Origin: an uncultured Johnsonella sp.
Lineage (GTDB): Bacteria > Bacillota > Clostridia > Lachnospirales > Lachnospiraceae
Reading direction: 5' to 3'
Length of the DNA: 19,999 nucleotides
Assembly (NCBI GenBank): GCA_900766185.1
Contig: CAAFUL010000028.1
Location: 1-19,999 of the forward strand
Below, in pieces: positions 7,943 through 15,296 of this stretch. Positions within the stretch are counted from its first letter, which is position 1, and the number at the start of each line of letters is the position of its first letter. The notes under the pieces were generated by a model. It was not told the origin of the DNA, did not search any database, and saw only the letters and a program-made list of their open reading frames with translations. Made by a program: the position numbers and the translations under genes.

Positions 7943-9145
7943 TTAGTCTACCAATGTAGGATTTTCCTCTATAACCCAAGGAAGTCCCCACTTATTAAGT
8001 GCTTCCATGAAAGGATCCGGATCAAACTCTTCTATATTAAATACACCCTTTTTATCCCAAGTCTTGGTTAAAAGCATCATTGCACCTATCATTGCCGGCA
8101 CACCGGTAGTATAAGCAACCGCCTGTGAGCCTACTTCCTTGTAGCAGGACTCGTGATCGCAGACATTATATATGTAGAGATTCTTTTCCTTACCGTCTTT
8201 TTTACCTCTGAAGATACAACCTATATTGGTCTTACCCTTGGTTCTTGGACCAAGTGAAGAAGGATCAGGAAGTACAGCCTTTAAAAACTGTAGCGGAACT
8301 ATTTGCTTTCCTTCAAACTCTATAGGCTCTATTGAGGTCATCCCTACATTTTCCAAGCATTTAAGATGGGTAAGGTAACTTTGTCCAAAGGTCATAAAGA
8401 ATCTTATTCTCTTGATTCCCTTTATATTAAGTGCCAATGACTCAAGCTCCTCATGGTGTAAAAGGTACATATCCTTTACTCCGACCTGCGGAAAGTCATA
8501 CACACGCTTGATTTCCATAGGCTCGGTCTCAACCCACTTGCCGTCTTCCCAGTAACTACCCTTAGCACTTACTTCTCTTATATTGATTTCAGGGTTAAAG
8601 TTTGTAGCAAAAGGATAGCCGTGATCACCGCCATTGCAGTCCAATATATCAATATAGTTGATTTCATCAAAATAATGCTTCATGGCATAGGCTGAGAACA
8701 CACTTGTAACTCCGGGATCGAATCCGCTTCCAAGTAAAGCTGTTATTCCTGCCTTTTCAAATCTTTCTCTGTATGCCCACTGCCAACTATACTCAAACTT
8801 TGCGGTATCTTCCGGCTCATAGTTTGCGGTATCAACATAATCAACCTTGGTTTTAAGGCAGGCTTCCATAATGGTAAGATCCTGATAGGGAAGTGCAAGA
8901 TTAAGCACCAAATCAGGCTTGTAGTTTTCTATAAGCTTAACTATCTCGTCTACATTGTCAGCATTAAGACTTGCTGTGCTTATATTGGTCTTAGTCTTTC
9001 CTTCCAATTCACTTTTTAACTTATCACACTTTGATACTGTACGACTTGCAATACATATATCCGTAAATATTTCCGAGTTCTGGCAGCACTTATGTACTGC
9101 TACGCTTGCAACTCCTCCACAACCTATTATTAATACTCTTGACAT
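7943..9145 (-). CDS. Carboxynorspermidine/carboxyspermidine dehydrogenase (Lys9-like)
   Basis: The 400-aa protein has an N-terminal Rossmann NAD(P)-binding motif (VLIIGCGGVASVAVHKC, glycines at 8-11) and the saccharopine-dehydrogenase-like fold (LVLNLALPYQDLTIMEACL, VDTANYEPED, ALLGSGFDPGVTSVFSAYA, DILDCNGGDHGYPFATNFNP). Together with the adjacent decarboxylase it is assigned to reductive condensation of putrescine with L-aspartate-beta-semialdehyde to carboxyspermidine, rather than to lysine metabolism. An AAGGAG site precedes the ATG, 26 bases after speB. Confidence 0.93.
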   Translation of the reverse strand: MSRVLIIGCGGVASVAVHKCCQNSEIFTDICIASRTVSKCDKLKSELEGKTKTNISTASLNADNVDEIVKLIENYKPDLVLNLALPYQDLTIMEACLKTKVDYVDTANYEPEDTAKFEYSWQWAYRERFEKAGITALLGSGFDPGVTSVFSAYAMKHYFDEINYIDILDCNGGDHGYPFATNFNPEINIREVSAKGSYWEDGKWVETEPMEIKRVYDFPQVGVKDMYLLHHEELESLALNIKGIKRIRFFMTFGQSYLTHLKCLENVGMTSIEPIEFEGKQIVPLQFLKAVLPDPSSLGPRTKGKTNIGCIFRGKKDGKEKNLYIYNVCDHESCYKEVGSQAVAYTTGVPAMIGAMMLLTKTWDKKGVFNIEEFDPDPFMEALNKWGLPWVIEENPTLVD

Positions 9146-9171
9146 ACTTTTCTCCTTATCTTAATTTGGCT

Positions 9172-10020
9172 TTATATCGCCAACAAAAGTTCCCTTATAA
9201 CCTTACATGCGGTAGCTGTTGACGCACCTGACTGGTCATATATGGGGCTTAATTCATTTACATCACAGGCAATTATATCGGTATACTCAGCAACCAATCT
9301 TATGCCCTCTAAAAGTTCAAGAAAGCTTATGCCGCCTGCCTCCGGTGTACCGGTTCCCGGGAATACCGAAGGATCGAGTACATCCAAATCTATGGTAAAG
9401 TATACCTTACTGCCTCTTATACGGCTTAAACTGCTCTCAAGTTTGCTTAAGTTAAATCTATGGAGATCTGTGTGCTCCTTAGCCCATTCAAACTCCACCT
9501 TTTCTCCGGAGCGTATACCGAACTGATGTATGCGCCCGTCTCCCAAAAAGTCATGACATCTTCTTATTACACTGGCATGTGAGAGTTTTGCACCCAGGTA
9601 ATCCTCCCTAAGGTCGGTATGTGCATCAAATTGTATCAAATGCAGATCCGGATACTTCTTATAAGCCGCCCTTACCGCTCCAAGGCTTACCAAATGCTCT
9701 CCGCCTATCATCAGAGGGATTTTTTTATCATTTAATATAATATCCGCTCTTTCTTCTATAGCCGCAAGCGCCTTTTCACTGTCTCCAAAGCAAAGTTCCA
9801 AGTCTCCGCTGTCAAAAACCGCTATCTCGGTCAGATCCTTATCCTGATAAGGGCTGTAGGTCTCCAGACCGAAACTTTCCCCCCTTATAGCCTTGGAGGC
9901 AAATCTTGTCCCCGGTCTAAAAGACGTGGTAGAGTCAAACGGAGCACCAAATATAACTATGTTCGCTTCTTCATAAGGCTTATCACAGGCTATAAAAGTT
10001 TCTATATTATTATTCAACAT
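9172..10020 (-). CDS. speB: Agmatinase / agmatine ureohydrolase
   Basis: The 282-aa protein belongs to the arginase/agmatinase superfamily. The binuclear Mn site is complete: GGEH (106-109), DAHTD (132-136) and DLDVLDP (211-217). It hydrolyses agmatine to putrescine and urea; if SpeE uses agmatine, it could instead act on aminopropylagmatine to give spermidine. The ATG overlaps the end of speE by 11 bp, with a GAGGAGT site inside speE, so the two are translationally coupled. The preceding arginine-type decarboxylase supports agmatine rather than arginine or formiminoglutamate as substrate. Confidence 0.95.
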   Translation of the reverse strand: MLNNNIETFIACDKPYEEANIVIFGAPFDSTTSFRPGTRFASKAIRGESFGLETYSPYQDKDLTEIAVFDSGDLELCFGDSEKALAAIEERADIILNDKKIPLMIGGEHLVSLGAVRAAYKKYPDLHLIQFDAHTDLREDYLGAKLSHASVIRRCHDFLGDGRIHQFGIRSGEKVEFEWAKEHTDLHRFNLSKLESSLSRIRGSKVYFTIDLDVLDPSVFPGTGTPEAGGISFLELLEGIRLVAEYTDIIACDVNELSPIYDQSGASTATACKVIRELLLAI

Positions 10021-10861
10021 TTTTAAGTAACTCCTCTACATAGTATGGTAGGGTAAATGAACCGCTGTGCAAATTCGTTGTGTAGTATCTTGTGCTTATA
10101 CCTTTCATATTCCAACTTACTGAATCCAGATTTCTTACCGGATGGTAGACCTTTGAGGCAAAACCGAACAGCCAGTGTCCGGTAGCATAGCTTGGTACAT
10201 GAGCCTGATATACCTTGCTTATCGGAAAGCTTGATATGATACGCTGATGTATCTTTTGAGTGGTAATGGCATCTTCTTCATAGAAGGGACTTTCATGCTG
10301 GTTCATCATTATCCCGTCCTCTTTAAGTGCCTTGTAGCAGCTTCCGTAAAACTCTTTGGTAAAAAGCCCCTCGCTCGGTCCGAAAGGATCTGTGGTATCG
10401 GCTATAATTAAGTCATACTCATTTTCTACGGAGCGTAAGAATCTAAGTCCATCATCATGTCTTATATGCACTCTCTCATCGTCAAGCCTGCAAGCTACGG
10501 AAGGTAGATACTCTCTGCAAACTTCTACAACCAAGGGATCGACTTCTACCAAGTCTATATGCTTGATATCACGGTATTTGCAAAGTTCTCTTACAACACC
10601 GCCGTCTCCGCCTCCTATTACCAATACCTTCTCAACATTCGGATGCACTGCCATAGGTACATGGGCAATCATTTCATGATAGATAAATTCATCTTTTTCA
10701 GTCAGCATCATAAAGCCGTCCAGTGTTAAAAATCTTCCGAATTCCTTTGATTCAAATATATCTATTCTTTGATAATCGCTTTGACCGCTATACAACTGCC
10801 TATCTACTCTAATAGAAAATTTTACATTTTGAGTATGCCTTTCTGCAAACCATAATTCCAT
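10010..10861 (-). CDS. speE: Spermidine synthase-type aminopropyltransferase
   Basis: The 283-aa protein has the family's usual length. The nucleotide-binding GGGDGG is at residues 83-88, the amine-site segment DEFIYHEM at 57-64, and the catalytic-region motif ADTTDPFGPSEGLF at about 154-167. The family transfers an aminopropyl group from decarboxylated S-adenosylmethionine to putrescine or a related amine. No S-adenosylmethionine decarboxylase (speD) gene is in the window, while the same operon has a second, SAM-independent spermidine route. Its real substrate is therefore open. An AAGGAGG site lies just before the ATG, 13 bases after speA. Confidence 0.94.
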   Translation of the reverse strand: MELWFAERHTQNVKFSIRVDRQLYSGQSDYQRIDIFESKEFGRFLTLDGFMMLTEKDEFIYHEMIAHVPMAVHPNVEKVLVIGGGDGGVVRELCKYRDIKHIDLVEVDPLVVEVCREYLPSVACRLDDERVHIRHDDGLRFLRSVENEYDLIIADTTDPFGPSEGLFTKEFYGSCYKALKEDGIMMNQHESPFYEEDAITTQKIHQRIISSFPISKVYQAHVPSYATGHWLFGFASKVYHPVRNLDSVSWNMKGISTRYYTTNLHSGSFTLPYYVEELLKNVE

Positions 10862-10874
10862 AATCTACCTCCTT

Positions 10875-12332
10875 CTAAAACATTTGTATAGGTAACTTTA
10901 ATACATTTAATTTATTAATATCAGGATCTTCCGGTCCTGTGATTGAACACCCCTTTTCCTTGGCATATATAATATAGTCAAGTATTCTATCCGTAATCAT
11001 CTCTCCGGGTGCAAGTATAGGGATCCCCGGCGGATAACACATAAGAAATTCCGAGCAGATCCTGCCTGATGTTTCCTGTAAATCCAGCTGCTCCTTGTCC
11101 GCATAGAATGCCGCCTGTGGGGATACCGCCAGTTCCGGACTTATGTACTCGTGAGGCATAAGCCCTTCCTTTCCTCTGCTGTTAAGCCTCTTTATCTCAG
11201 CAAGGGAACTTGCCAGTCTTTCTATATCCTGTTTTCTGTCACCTATTGAAAGATAGGCTAAGATATTGCCCATGTCTCCGAATTCTATCTGTATATCGTA
11301 CTCATCTCTAAGTTTGTCATACACCTCTATGCCTGCAAGTCCTATATCTAATGTATAAATAGAAAGTTTGGTTTTATCAAAGTCATATATGCTGTCATGG
11401 TTGATCATATCAGAAGAATAGGCATAATAACCTCCGATATTCGATATCTCTTTTCTGGCATACTCCGCCAGATCCATTACCTGTGCAAATATTTCCTTTC
11501 CACGCAGTGCAAGGTTTCTTCTCGATATATCAAGGCTTGATAAAAGCAAATATGATGCACTTGTAGTTTGTGTAAGGTTAATGATCTGTCTTACATAGCC
11601 CTCATGCATTTCCTTACCTATTAAAAGTATGGAGCTTTGTGTAAGACTGCCACCGGATTTGTGCATGCTCACCGCTGCCATATCCGCACCTGCACTTATT
11701 GCATCTATAGGTAAATTGTCTCCAAAATAAAAGTGTGTTCCGTGTGCCTCGTCTGCAAGCACATACATATCATTGTCATGTGCAAGTTTTACTATGGATC
11801 TTATGTCCGAGCATATACCGTAATAGGTAGGGTTATTTACAAATATTGCCACCGCATCCGGGTTTTCTTTGATTGCCTCTTCCACCTGTGAGACCTTCAT
11901 TCCCAAGGCTATTCCAAGCTTTTGGTCTACATCCGGATTGACATATACCGGTACGGCACCGCAAAGTACCATGGCATTTATAACCGAACGGTGTACATTT
12001 CTTGGAAGTATTATCTTATCTCCCCTTTTACATACGGCAAGTACCATGCTTTGCACTGCCGAGGTCGTACCTCCTACCATCAGGAAGGCATGTGCCGCCC
12101 CAAATGCCTCCGCTGCCAGTTGTTCCGCTTCTTTTATTACAGATACCGGATGGCAAAGGTTATCAAGCGGTTTCATAGAGTTTACATCTATGCCTACACA
12201 GGTCTCTCCCAAAAAGTCTTTTAGTTCTTTGTTGCCTCTGCCTCTTTTATGCCCCGGCACATCAAAGGGTACTACCCTTTTTTTTCTAAATTTCTCCAAT
12301 GCTTCATGTATTGGTGCTCTGCTCTGATCCAT
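10875..12332 (-). CDS. speA: Orn/Lys/Arg decarboxylase, probably arginine decarboxylase
   Basis: I choose the ATG at 12332 (485 aa, MDQSRAPIHEAL). A TTG 12 bases upstream would place the GGAGG ribosome-binding site inside the gene, whereas GGAGG sits 5 bases before this ATG. The protein is the short, Bacillus SpeA-like form of the fold-type-I PLP decarboxylases. Visible motifs are FDVPGHKRGRG near residues 23-33, DEAHGTHFYF (194-203) and the PLP lysine in SMHKSGGSLTQSS (K225). Agmatinase downstream makes arginine to agmatine the most likely reaction; lysine or ornithine cannot be excluded from sequence alone. It is the first gene of the polyamine operon, placed directly behind a structured leader with a terminator, so it is probably controlled by attenuation. 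Confidence 0.93.
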   Translation of the reverse strand: MDQSRAPIHEALEKFRKKRVVPFDVPGHKRGRGNKELKDFLGETCVGIDVNSMKPLDNLCHPVSVIKEAEQLAAEAFGAAHAFLMVGGTTSAVQSMVLAVCKRGDKIILPRNVHRSVINAMVLCGAVPVYVNPDVDQKLGIALGMKVSQVEEAIKENPDAVAIFVNNPTYYGICSDIRSIVKLAHDNDMYVLADEAHGTHFYFGDNLPIDAISAGADMAAVSMHKSGGSLTQSSILLIGKEMHEGYVRQIINLTQTTSASYLLLSSLDISRRNLALRGKEIFAQVMDLAEYARKEISNIGGYYAYSSDMINHDSIYDFDKTKLSIYTLDIGLAGIEVYDKLRDEYDIQIEFGDMGNILAYLSIGDRKQDIERLASSLAEIKRLNSRGKEGLMPHEYISPELAVSPQAAFYADKEQLDLQETSGRICSEFLMCYPPGIPILAPGEMITDRILDYIIYAKEKGCSITGPEDPDINKLNVLKLPIQMF

Positions 12333-12402
12333 AGCCGCCTCCAAGTTTTATTGTTTTATTTTATGCATAAGCTTAAGGGTCATTACACCCGGCTTTTGCA
12401 CT

Positions 12403-12430
12403 AAAAAAGCAAGTGCTTTCACACTTGCTT
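12403..12430 (-). terminator. Intrinsic terminator in the speA leader
   Basis: On the minus strand, AAGCAAGTG pairs with CACTTGCTT (12422-12430 with 12407-12415) and is followed by TTTTTT (12403-12408). It stands about 70 bases before the speA ATG and after the promoter at 12786-12814. It either ends a free-standing small RNA or attenuates the polyamine operon. Confidence 0.85.
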
Positions 12431-12779
12431 GCGGTCATAAACATATATAAACTCACAACTAATAAAAGTTGTGATAATAATAGTATGAGAGTCTATATAG
12501 CAAACATTTTACTTTTACTACTCTTATTGACCGTTTCACAAGTTGATGTGCCCTTTGGCACTATGGTTTATAAAGTAACCAACTTATAAAATTCGAGCTT
12601 TTAACTCAATCAATAAGGCAACTAAAGTTGCCAATCGGCAGTTGACCCGGCTGTCCGTATGGCCTTAACCCTTATGGGTGGTCAAAAAAATATTTGCATG
12701 GAAACTCCACTATTATTATAGCTCGATTATTGTTTAAGGGTGAACTAACTCCCCTGTTTTAATCTCTATATTCCATACA
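12403..12779 (-). ncRNA. Structured leader RNA upstream of the polyamine operon, class not recognised
   Basis: The predicted transcript is about 375 nt, from the promoter at 12786-12814 to the terminator at 12403-12430. Visible pairings (plus-strand positions) are: 11 bp joining 12709-12719 to 12474-12484, closing most of the RNA; perfect hairpins at 12617-12632 (GGCAAC/GTTGCC) and 12548-12561 (GTGCC/GGCAC); and a three-way junction in which 12642-12647 pairs with 12680-12685 around hairpins at 12649-12664 and 12668-12679. In addition 12593-12599 can pair with 12720-12726, which would cross the closing stem as a pseudoknot or be an alternative to it. I found no signature of T-box, lysine, SAM, TPP, cobalamin, M-box, tmRNA, RNase P or SRP RNA. 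A five-codon ORF (MQIFF) preceded by GGAG starts at 12699. Confidence 0.7.
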
Positions 12780-12785
12780 TGAAAA

Positions 12786-12814
12786 ACTATAACACAATTA
12801 TTATTAAAAAGCAA
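12786..12814 (-). promoter_or_regulatory. Promoter of the speA leader RNA/operon
   Basis: On the minus strand, TTGCTT (12809-12814) and TATAGT (12786-12791) are separated by exactly 17 bp. The expected start is near 12779, just before the first structured part of the leader. Confidence 0.65.
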
Positions 12815-12838
12815 TAAAAAATAAATATATGTCAGGAA

Positions 12839-12999
12839 AACGATTTTTGTTTCCTACATTACTTGGGTATAGGATGAACGATTTTTTTCCTACATTACTT
12901 GGGTATAGGATAAACGATTTTTGTTTCCTACATTGCTTGGGTATAGGATGAACGATTTTTGTTTCCTACATTGCTTGGGTATAGGATGAACGATTTTTG
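12839..12999. repeat. Direct tandem repeat, four 36-38 bp units plus a partial
   Basis: Units start with AACGATTTTT at 12839, 12877, 12913 and 12951, and a partial unit begins at 12989. The core is TTTCCTACATTRCTTGGGTA followed by TAGGATG. The second unit is 36 bp because it lacks two bases of the GTTT run; the others are 38 bp. Units 1-2 read ACATTACTT and units 3-4 ACATTGCTT. TCCTA and TAGGA in each unit could form a small hairpin. There are no spacers between units, so this is not a CRISPR. The partial unit runs straight into the long hairpin at 12994. Confidence 0.9.
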
Positions 13000-13174
13000 C
13001 AACTCAATCTTACTCGCAGCCCTTTCTCAAAGCTTCGACAAATTTTACACAGGCTGCGGAACTCGCTTGCTCGCCAAAAACCGGGCGAGCTGACGCTCAA
13101 ACAGTCCTCGCCTGTGAAATTTGTAACTTGCTTTATCAAAAGGGCTAAGCGCTAAAAAGATTGAGTTGCAAAAA
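12994..13174. repeat. Long imperfect palindrome (about 181 bp hairpin element)
   Basis: TTTTTGCAACTCAATCTT (12994-13011) is an 18-bp perfect inverted match to 13157-13174. Nested inside are AGCCCTTT/AAAGGGCT (13018-13025 with 13139-13146), GACAAATTTTACACAGGC with GCCTGTGAAATTTGT (13037-13054 with 13110-13124) and GCTCGCC/GGGCGAGC near 13069-13090. It contains no gene. It resembles dispersed palindromic intergenic repeats or non-autonomous elements of clostridial genomes. Its 15-base core GAGGACTGTTTGAGC (minus strand, 13095-13109) recurs at 15307-15321 on the plus strand. Confidence 0.8.
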
Positions 13175-13263
13175 AGTTCATCACCCACACTCTAATGATT
13201 ACCTGTAGCATATTGAGCATAAAAGATTTTCAGTACAAGTAATGTAACACTAAGATATATTTA

Positions 13264-14978
13264 CTCACTGTCCCCTTATCGGGGGTATTATTTCTAAACT
13301 TTTACATTTTCTTTTATCATCCTACAAATAAAGCCGGTCTTACTCTCGCCGCTTTCCTTGCAGTATTTGTCGAGCATTTCATAATACTCTGTTTTCATTT
13401 CAATAGTAAGTTTCTTGTAAACCTTACTATTATACTTTCTTTTTGCTTCGTTACTTGTTTTGCTCATTGCTATTATCTCCCTCATAATATTCCAGTTTCC
13501 ATCCTCTTATCGGGGTTATTATTTCTAAACACAAATAAAAACAAATGTAAATTCCATGACGGTATAGTGTTTCCGTCCCCTTATCGGGGGTATTATTTCT
13601 AAACTGGAAGGTAAAAGTTGAGAAAAACGCAGAAGAGCTAAGTTTCCGTCCCCTTATCGGGGTTATTATTTCTAAACAAGGCTTGTGAGATTGTAAGAAG
13701 TGATAAGATAGCTTTTGTTTCCGTCCCCTTATCGGGGTTATTATTTCTAAACCAACATCTGCACAGAGGACTTCGAGAAGTTCGAGGGTTTCCGTCCCCT
13801 TATCGGGGTTATTATTTCTAAACAAAGAAAGAATTTATCGGTGCAGATGATGTTGAGATAGTTTCCGTCCCCTTATCGGGGTTATTATTTCTAAACTAAC
13901 TATAGCGATTAGCTAAATAAAATGTAAAGGTAGTTTCCGTCCCCTTATCGGGGTTATTATTTCTAAACGAAACCCTTAACCTTGAAGAAGCCGAAAAGCT
14001 TATGGAGTTTCCGTCCCCTTATCGGGGTTATTATTTCTAAACTTTCTTTATCTTATGTAAGCATTATAGCATACTCCGTTTCCGTCCCCTTATCGGGGTT
14101 ATTATTTCTAAACCGTCCTTGTCGAACTCGTACCAGGCGAGCTTTTTAGTTTCCGTCCCCTTATCGGGGTTATTATTTCTAAACCAGATATACTGCTTTA
14201 CAGCAATAAAAAGAGCTTACAGGTTTCCGTCCCCTTATCGGGGTTATTATTTCTAAACGTTGCAATCTATGTTAGGGTATCCTCTCTTGATCAAGCGTTT
14301 CCGTCCCCTTATCGGGGTTATTATTTCTAAACCACAGTATGCGTTCCTGACGGTACAAATCTGCTCCATTGTTTCCGTCCCCTTATCGGGGTTATTATTT
14401 CTAAACTTTATCTTTTTTTTATATAAAAACAACGATAATGCGTTTCCGTCCCCTTATCGGGGTTATTATTTCTAAACTTGCAAATCCGATGCTAAATACT
14501 GATGAGTATAGTTTCCGTCCCCTTATCGGGGTTATTATTTCTAAACAGATACCTTTCAATCCTTCAAGAGCTTGCGACCAGTTGTTTCCGTCCCCTTATC
14601 GGGGTTATTATTTCTAAACTCTAAAAGAGATGATGACTCTGTAAGTGAATTTGATGTTTCCGTCCCCTTATCGGGGTTATTATTTCTAAACCGGCTCAAC
14701 CAAGACCGGAGGGCAAGCTATACGAGTTTCCGTCCCCTTATCGGGGTTATTATTTCTAAACCCAGTAATACCTTTTTACCCTGTTCTTTAAGCCACTGTT
14801 TCCGTCCCCTTATCGGGGTTATTATTTCTAAACAATCTTGTCTATACAGCCATAAGACTTCCAAGCACCTGTTTCCGTCCCCTTATCGGGGTTATTATTT
14901 CTAAACGCCGACCAGCAAATATAAAACTGTAAGCAAAAAAAAGTTTCCGTCCCCTTATCGGGGTTATTATTTCTAAAC
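13264..14978 (-). CRISPR. CRISPR array, 22 repeats of 36 bp, no cas genes in window
   Basis: In transcript orientation the repeat begins GTTTAGAAATAATAACC, has a central hairpin CCCC-GATAA-GGGG, and ends GACGGAAAC. Repeat starts on the plus strand are 13264, 13495, 13569, 13642, 13717, 13788, 13861, 13933, 14007, 14078, 14149, 14223, 14297, 14371, 14442, 14511, 14584, 14656, 14726, 14798, 14871 and 14943. Twenty spacers are 33-39 bp; one interval (13300-13494) is 195 bp and encodes a protein. The repeats at 13264, 13495 and 13569 are degenerate, those at the high-coordinate end are identical, and a promoter lies beyond 14978. The leader is therefore at the right and transcription runs on the minus strand. 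The palindromic repeat with an ACGGAAAC tail fits a Cas6-processed class 1 (type I or III) system. The cas genes, if any, lie elsewhere. Confidence 0.98.
13294..13467 (-). CDS. Small ribbon-helix-helix-like protein encoded inside the CRISPR array
   Basis: This 57-aa basic protein (starts MSKTSNEAKRKYNSKVYKKL) fills the 195-bp interval between the two oldest CRISPR repeats. The ATG at 13467 is preceded by GGGAG with suitable spacing; an upstream in-frame ATG at 13485 would put that site inside the gene. The layout is an N-terminal basic stretch, a beta strand (VYKKLTIEM), helix 1 (KTEYYEMLDKYCKESG) and helix 2 (SKTGFICRMIKENVK), which is typical of Arc/CopG-like DNA-binding proteins and small antitoxins. 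The last valine codon and the TAG stop come from the GTTTAG start of the next repeat. It lies on the same strand as the crRNA precursor and has no obvious promoter in the 27 bases after repeat 13495. No toxin partner is seen. Confidence 0.7.
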   Translation of the reverse strand: MSKTSNEAKRKYNSKVYKKLTIEMKTEYYEMLDKYCKESGESKTGFICRMIKENVKV

Positions 14979-15176
14979 CCTACCCCCTTACAAGCCCCAT
15001 AGAATAAGGCTTTAAAAGGGCATTTGCGTGGCAAACATCTTTTAGATGGATTTGTGCTAGGAATTATTATTAAAATATATTACAAAGCCTTTATTTATAG
15101 TAGCCGCCTTAAAATTATAAATTTTGCTGTGTTTCAATCATAATTTAGCTACTACGACCGAACTTAAAGCTCGTTT
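14979..15176 (-). promoter_or_regulatory. CRISPR leader
   Basis: AT-rich non-coding DNA between the first perfect repeat (14943-14978) and the promoter at 15177-15205. It has no open frame of note. A transcript starting near 15170 would carry about 190 nt of leader before the first repeat. New spacers would be added at the 14978/14979 junction. Confidence 0.7.
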
Positions 15177-15205
15177 ATTATAACATACTTTTTTTCTGAT
15201 ACCAA
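15177..15205 (-). promoter_or_regulatory. Promoter driving the CRISPR array
   Basis: On the minus strand, TTGGTA (15200-15205) and TATAAT (15177-15182) are 17 bp apart, with an extended -10 (TGTTATAAT). It points into the array and agrees with the orientation inferred from repeat decay. Confidence 0.75.
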
Positions 15206-15296
15206 GTAAATTTTACAATATATCTCTATCAATAAGCCTTATTGTAATAATTATATTAGGTTGATGCCGACTTTTATAATTCGCCTGTTTAATAAC

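Noticed and set aside
12333..12344. TTG as the start of speA
   Set aside because: It would place the GGAGG ribosome-binding site within the coding region; the ATG at 12332 has ideal spacing.
12403..12779. Known RNA classes for the leader (T-box, yybP-ykoY, M-box, ydaO, tmRNA, RNase P, SRP)
   Set aside because: A GGGGAGTTAG near the 5' end recalls yybP-ykoY and a GGGTCAAC recalls M-box, but the other conserved blocks of these classes are missing.
12839..12999. A second small CRISPR array
   Set aside because: The 36-38 bp units are directly adjacent, with no unique spacers.
13451..15034. Open frames of 68-124 aa on both strands across the CRISPR array
   Set aside because: They consist of the translated 36-bp repeat and spacers (periodic FRNNNPDKGTET or FRPLIGVIISK) and have no start signals.
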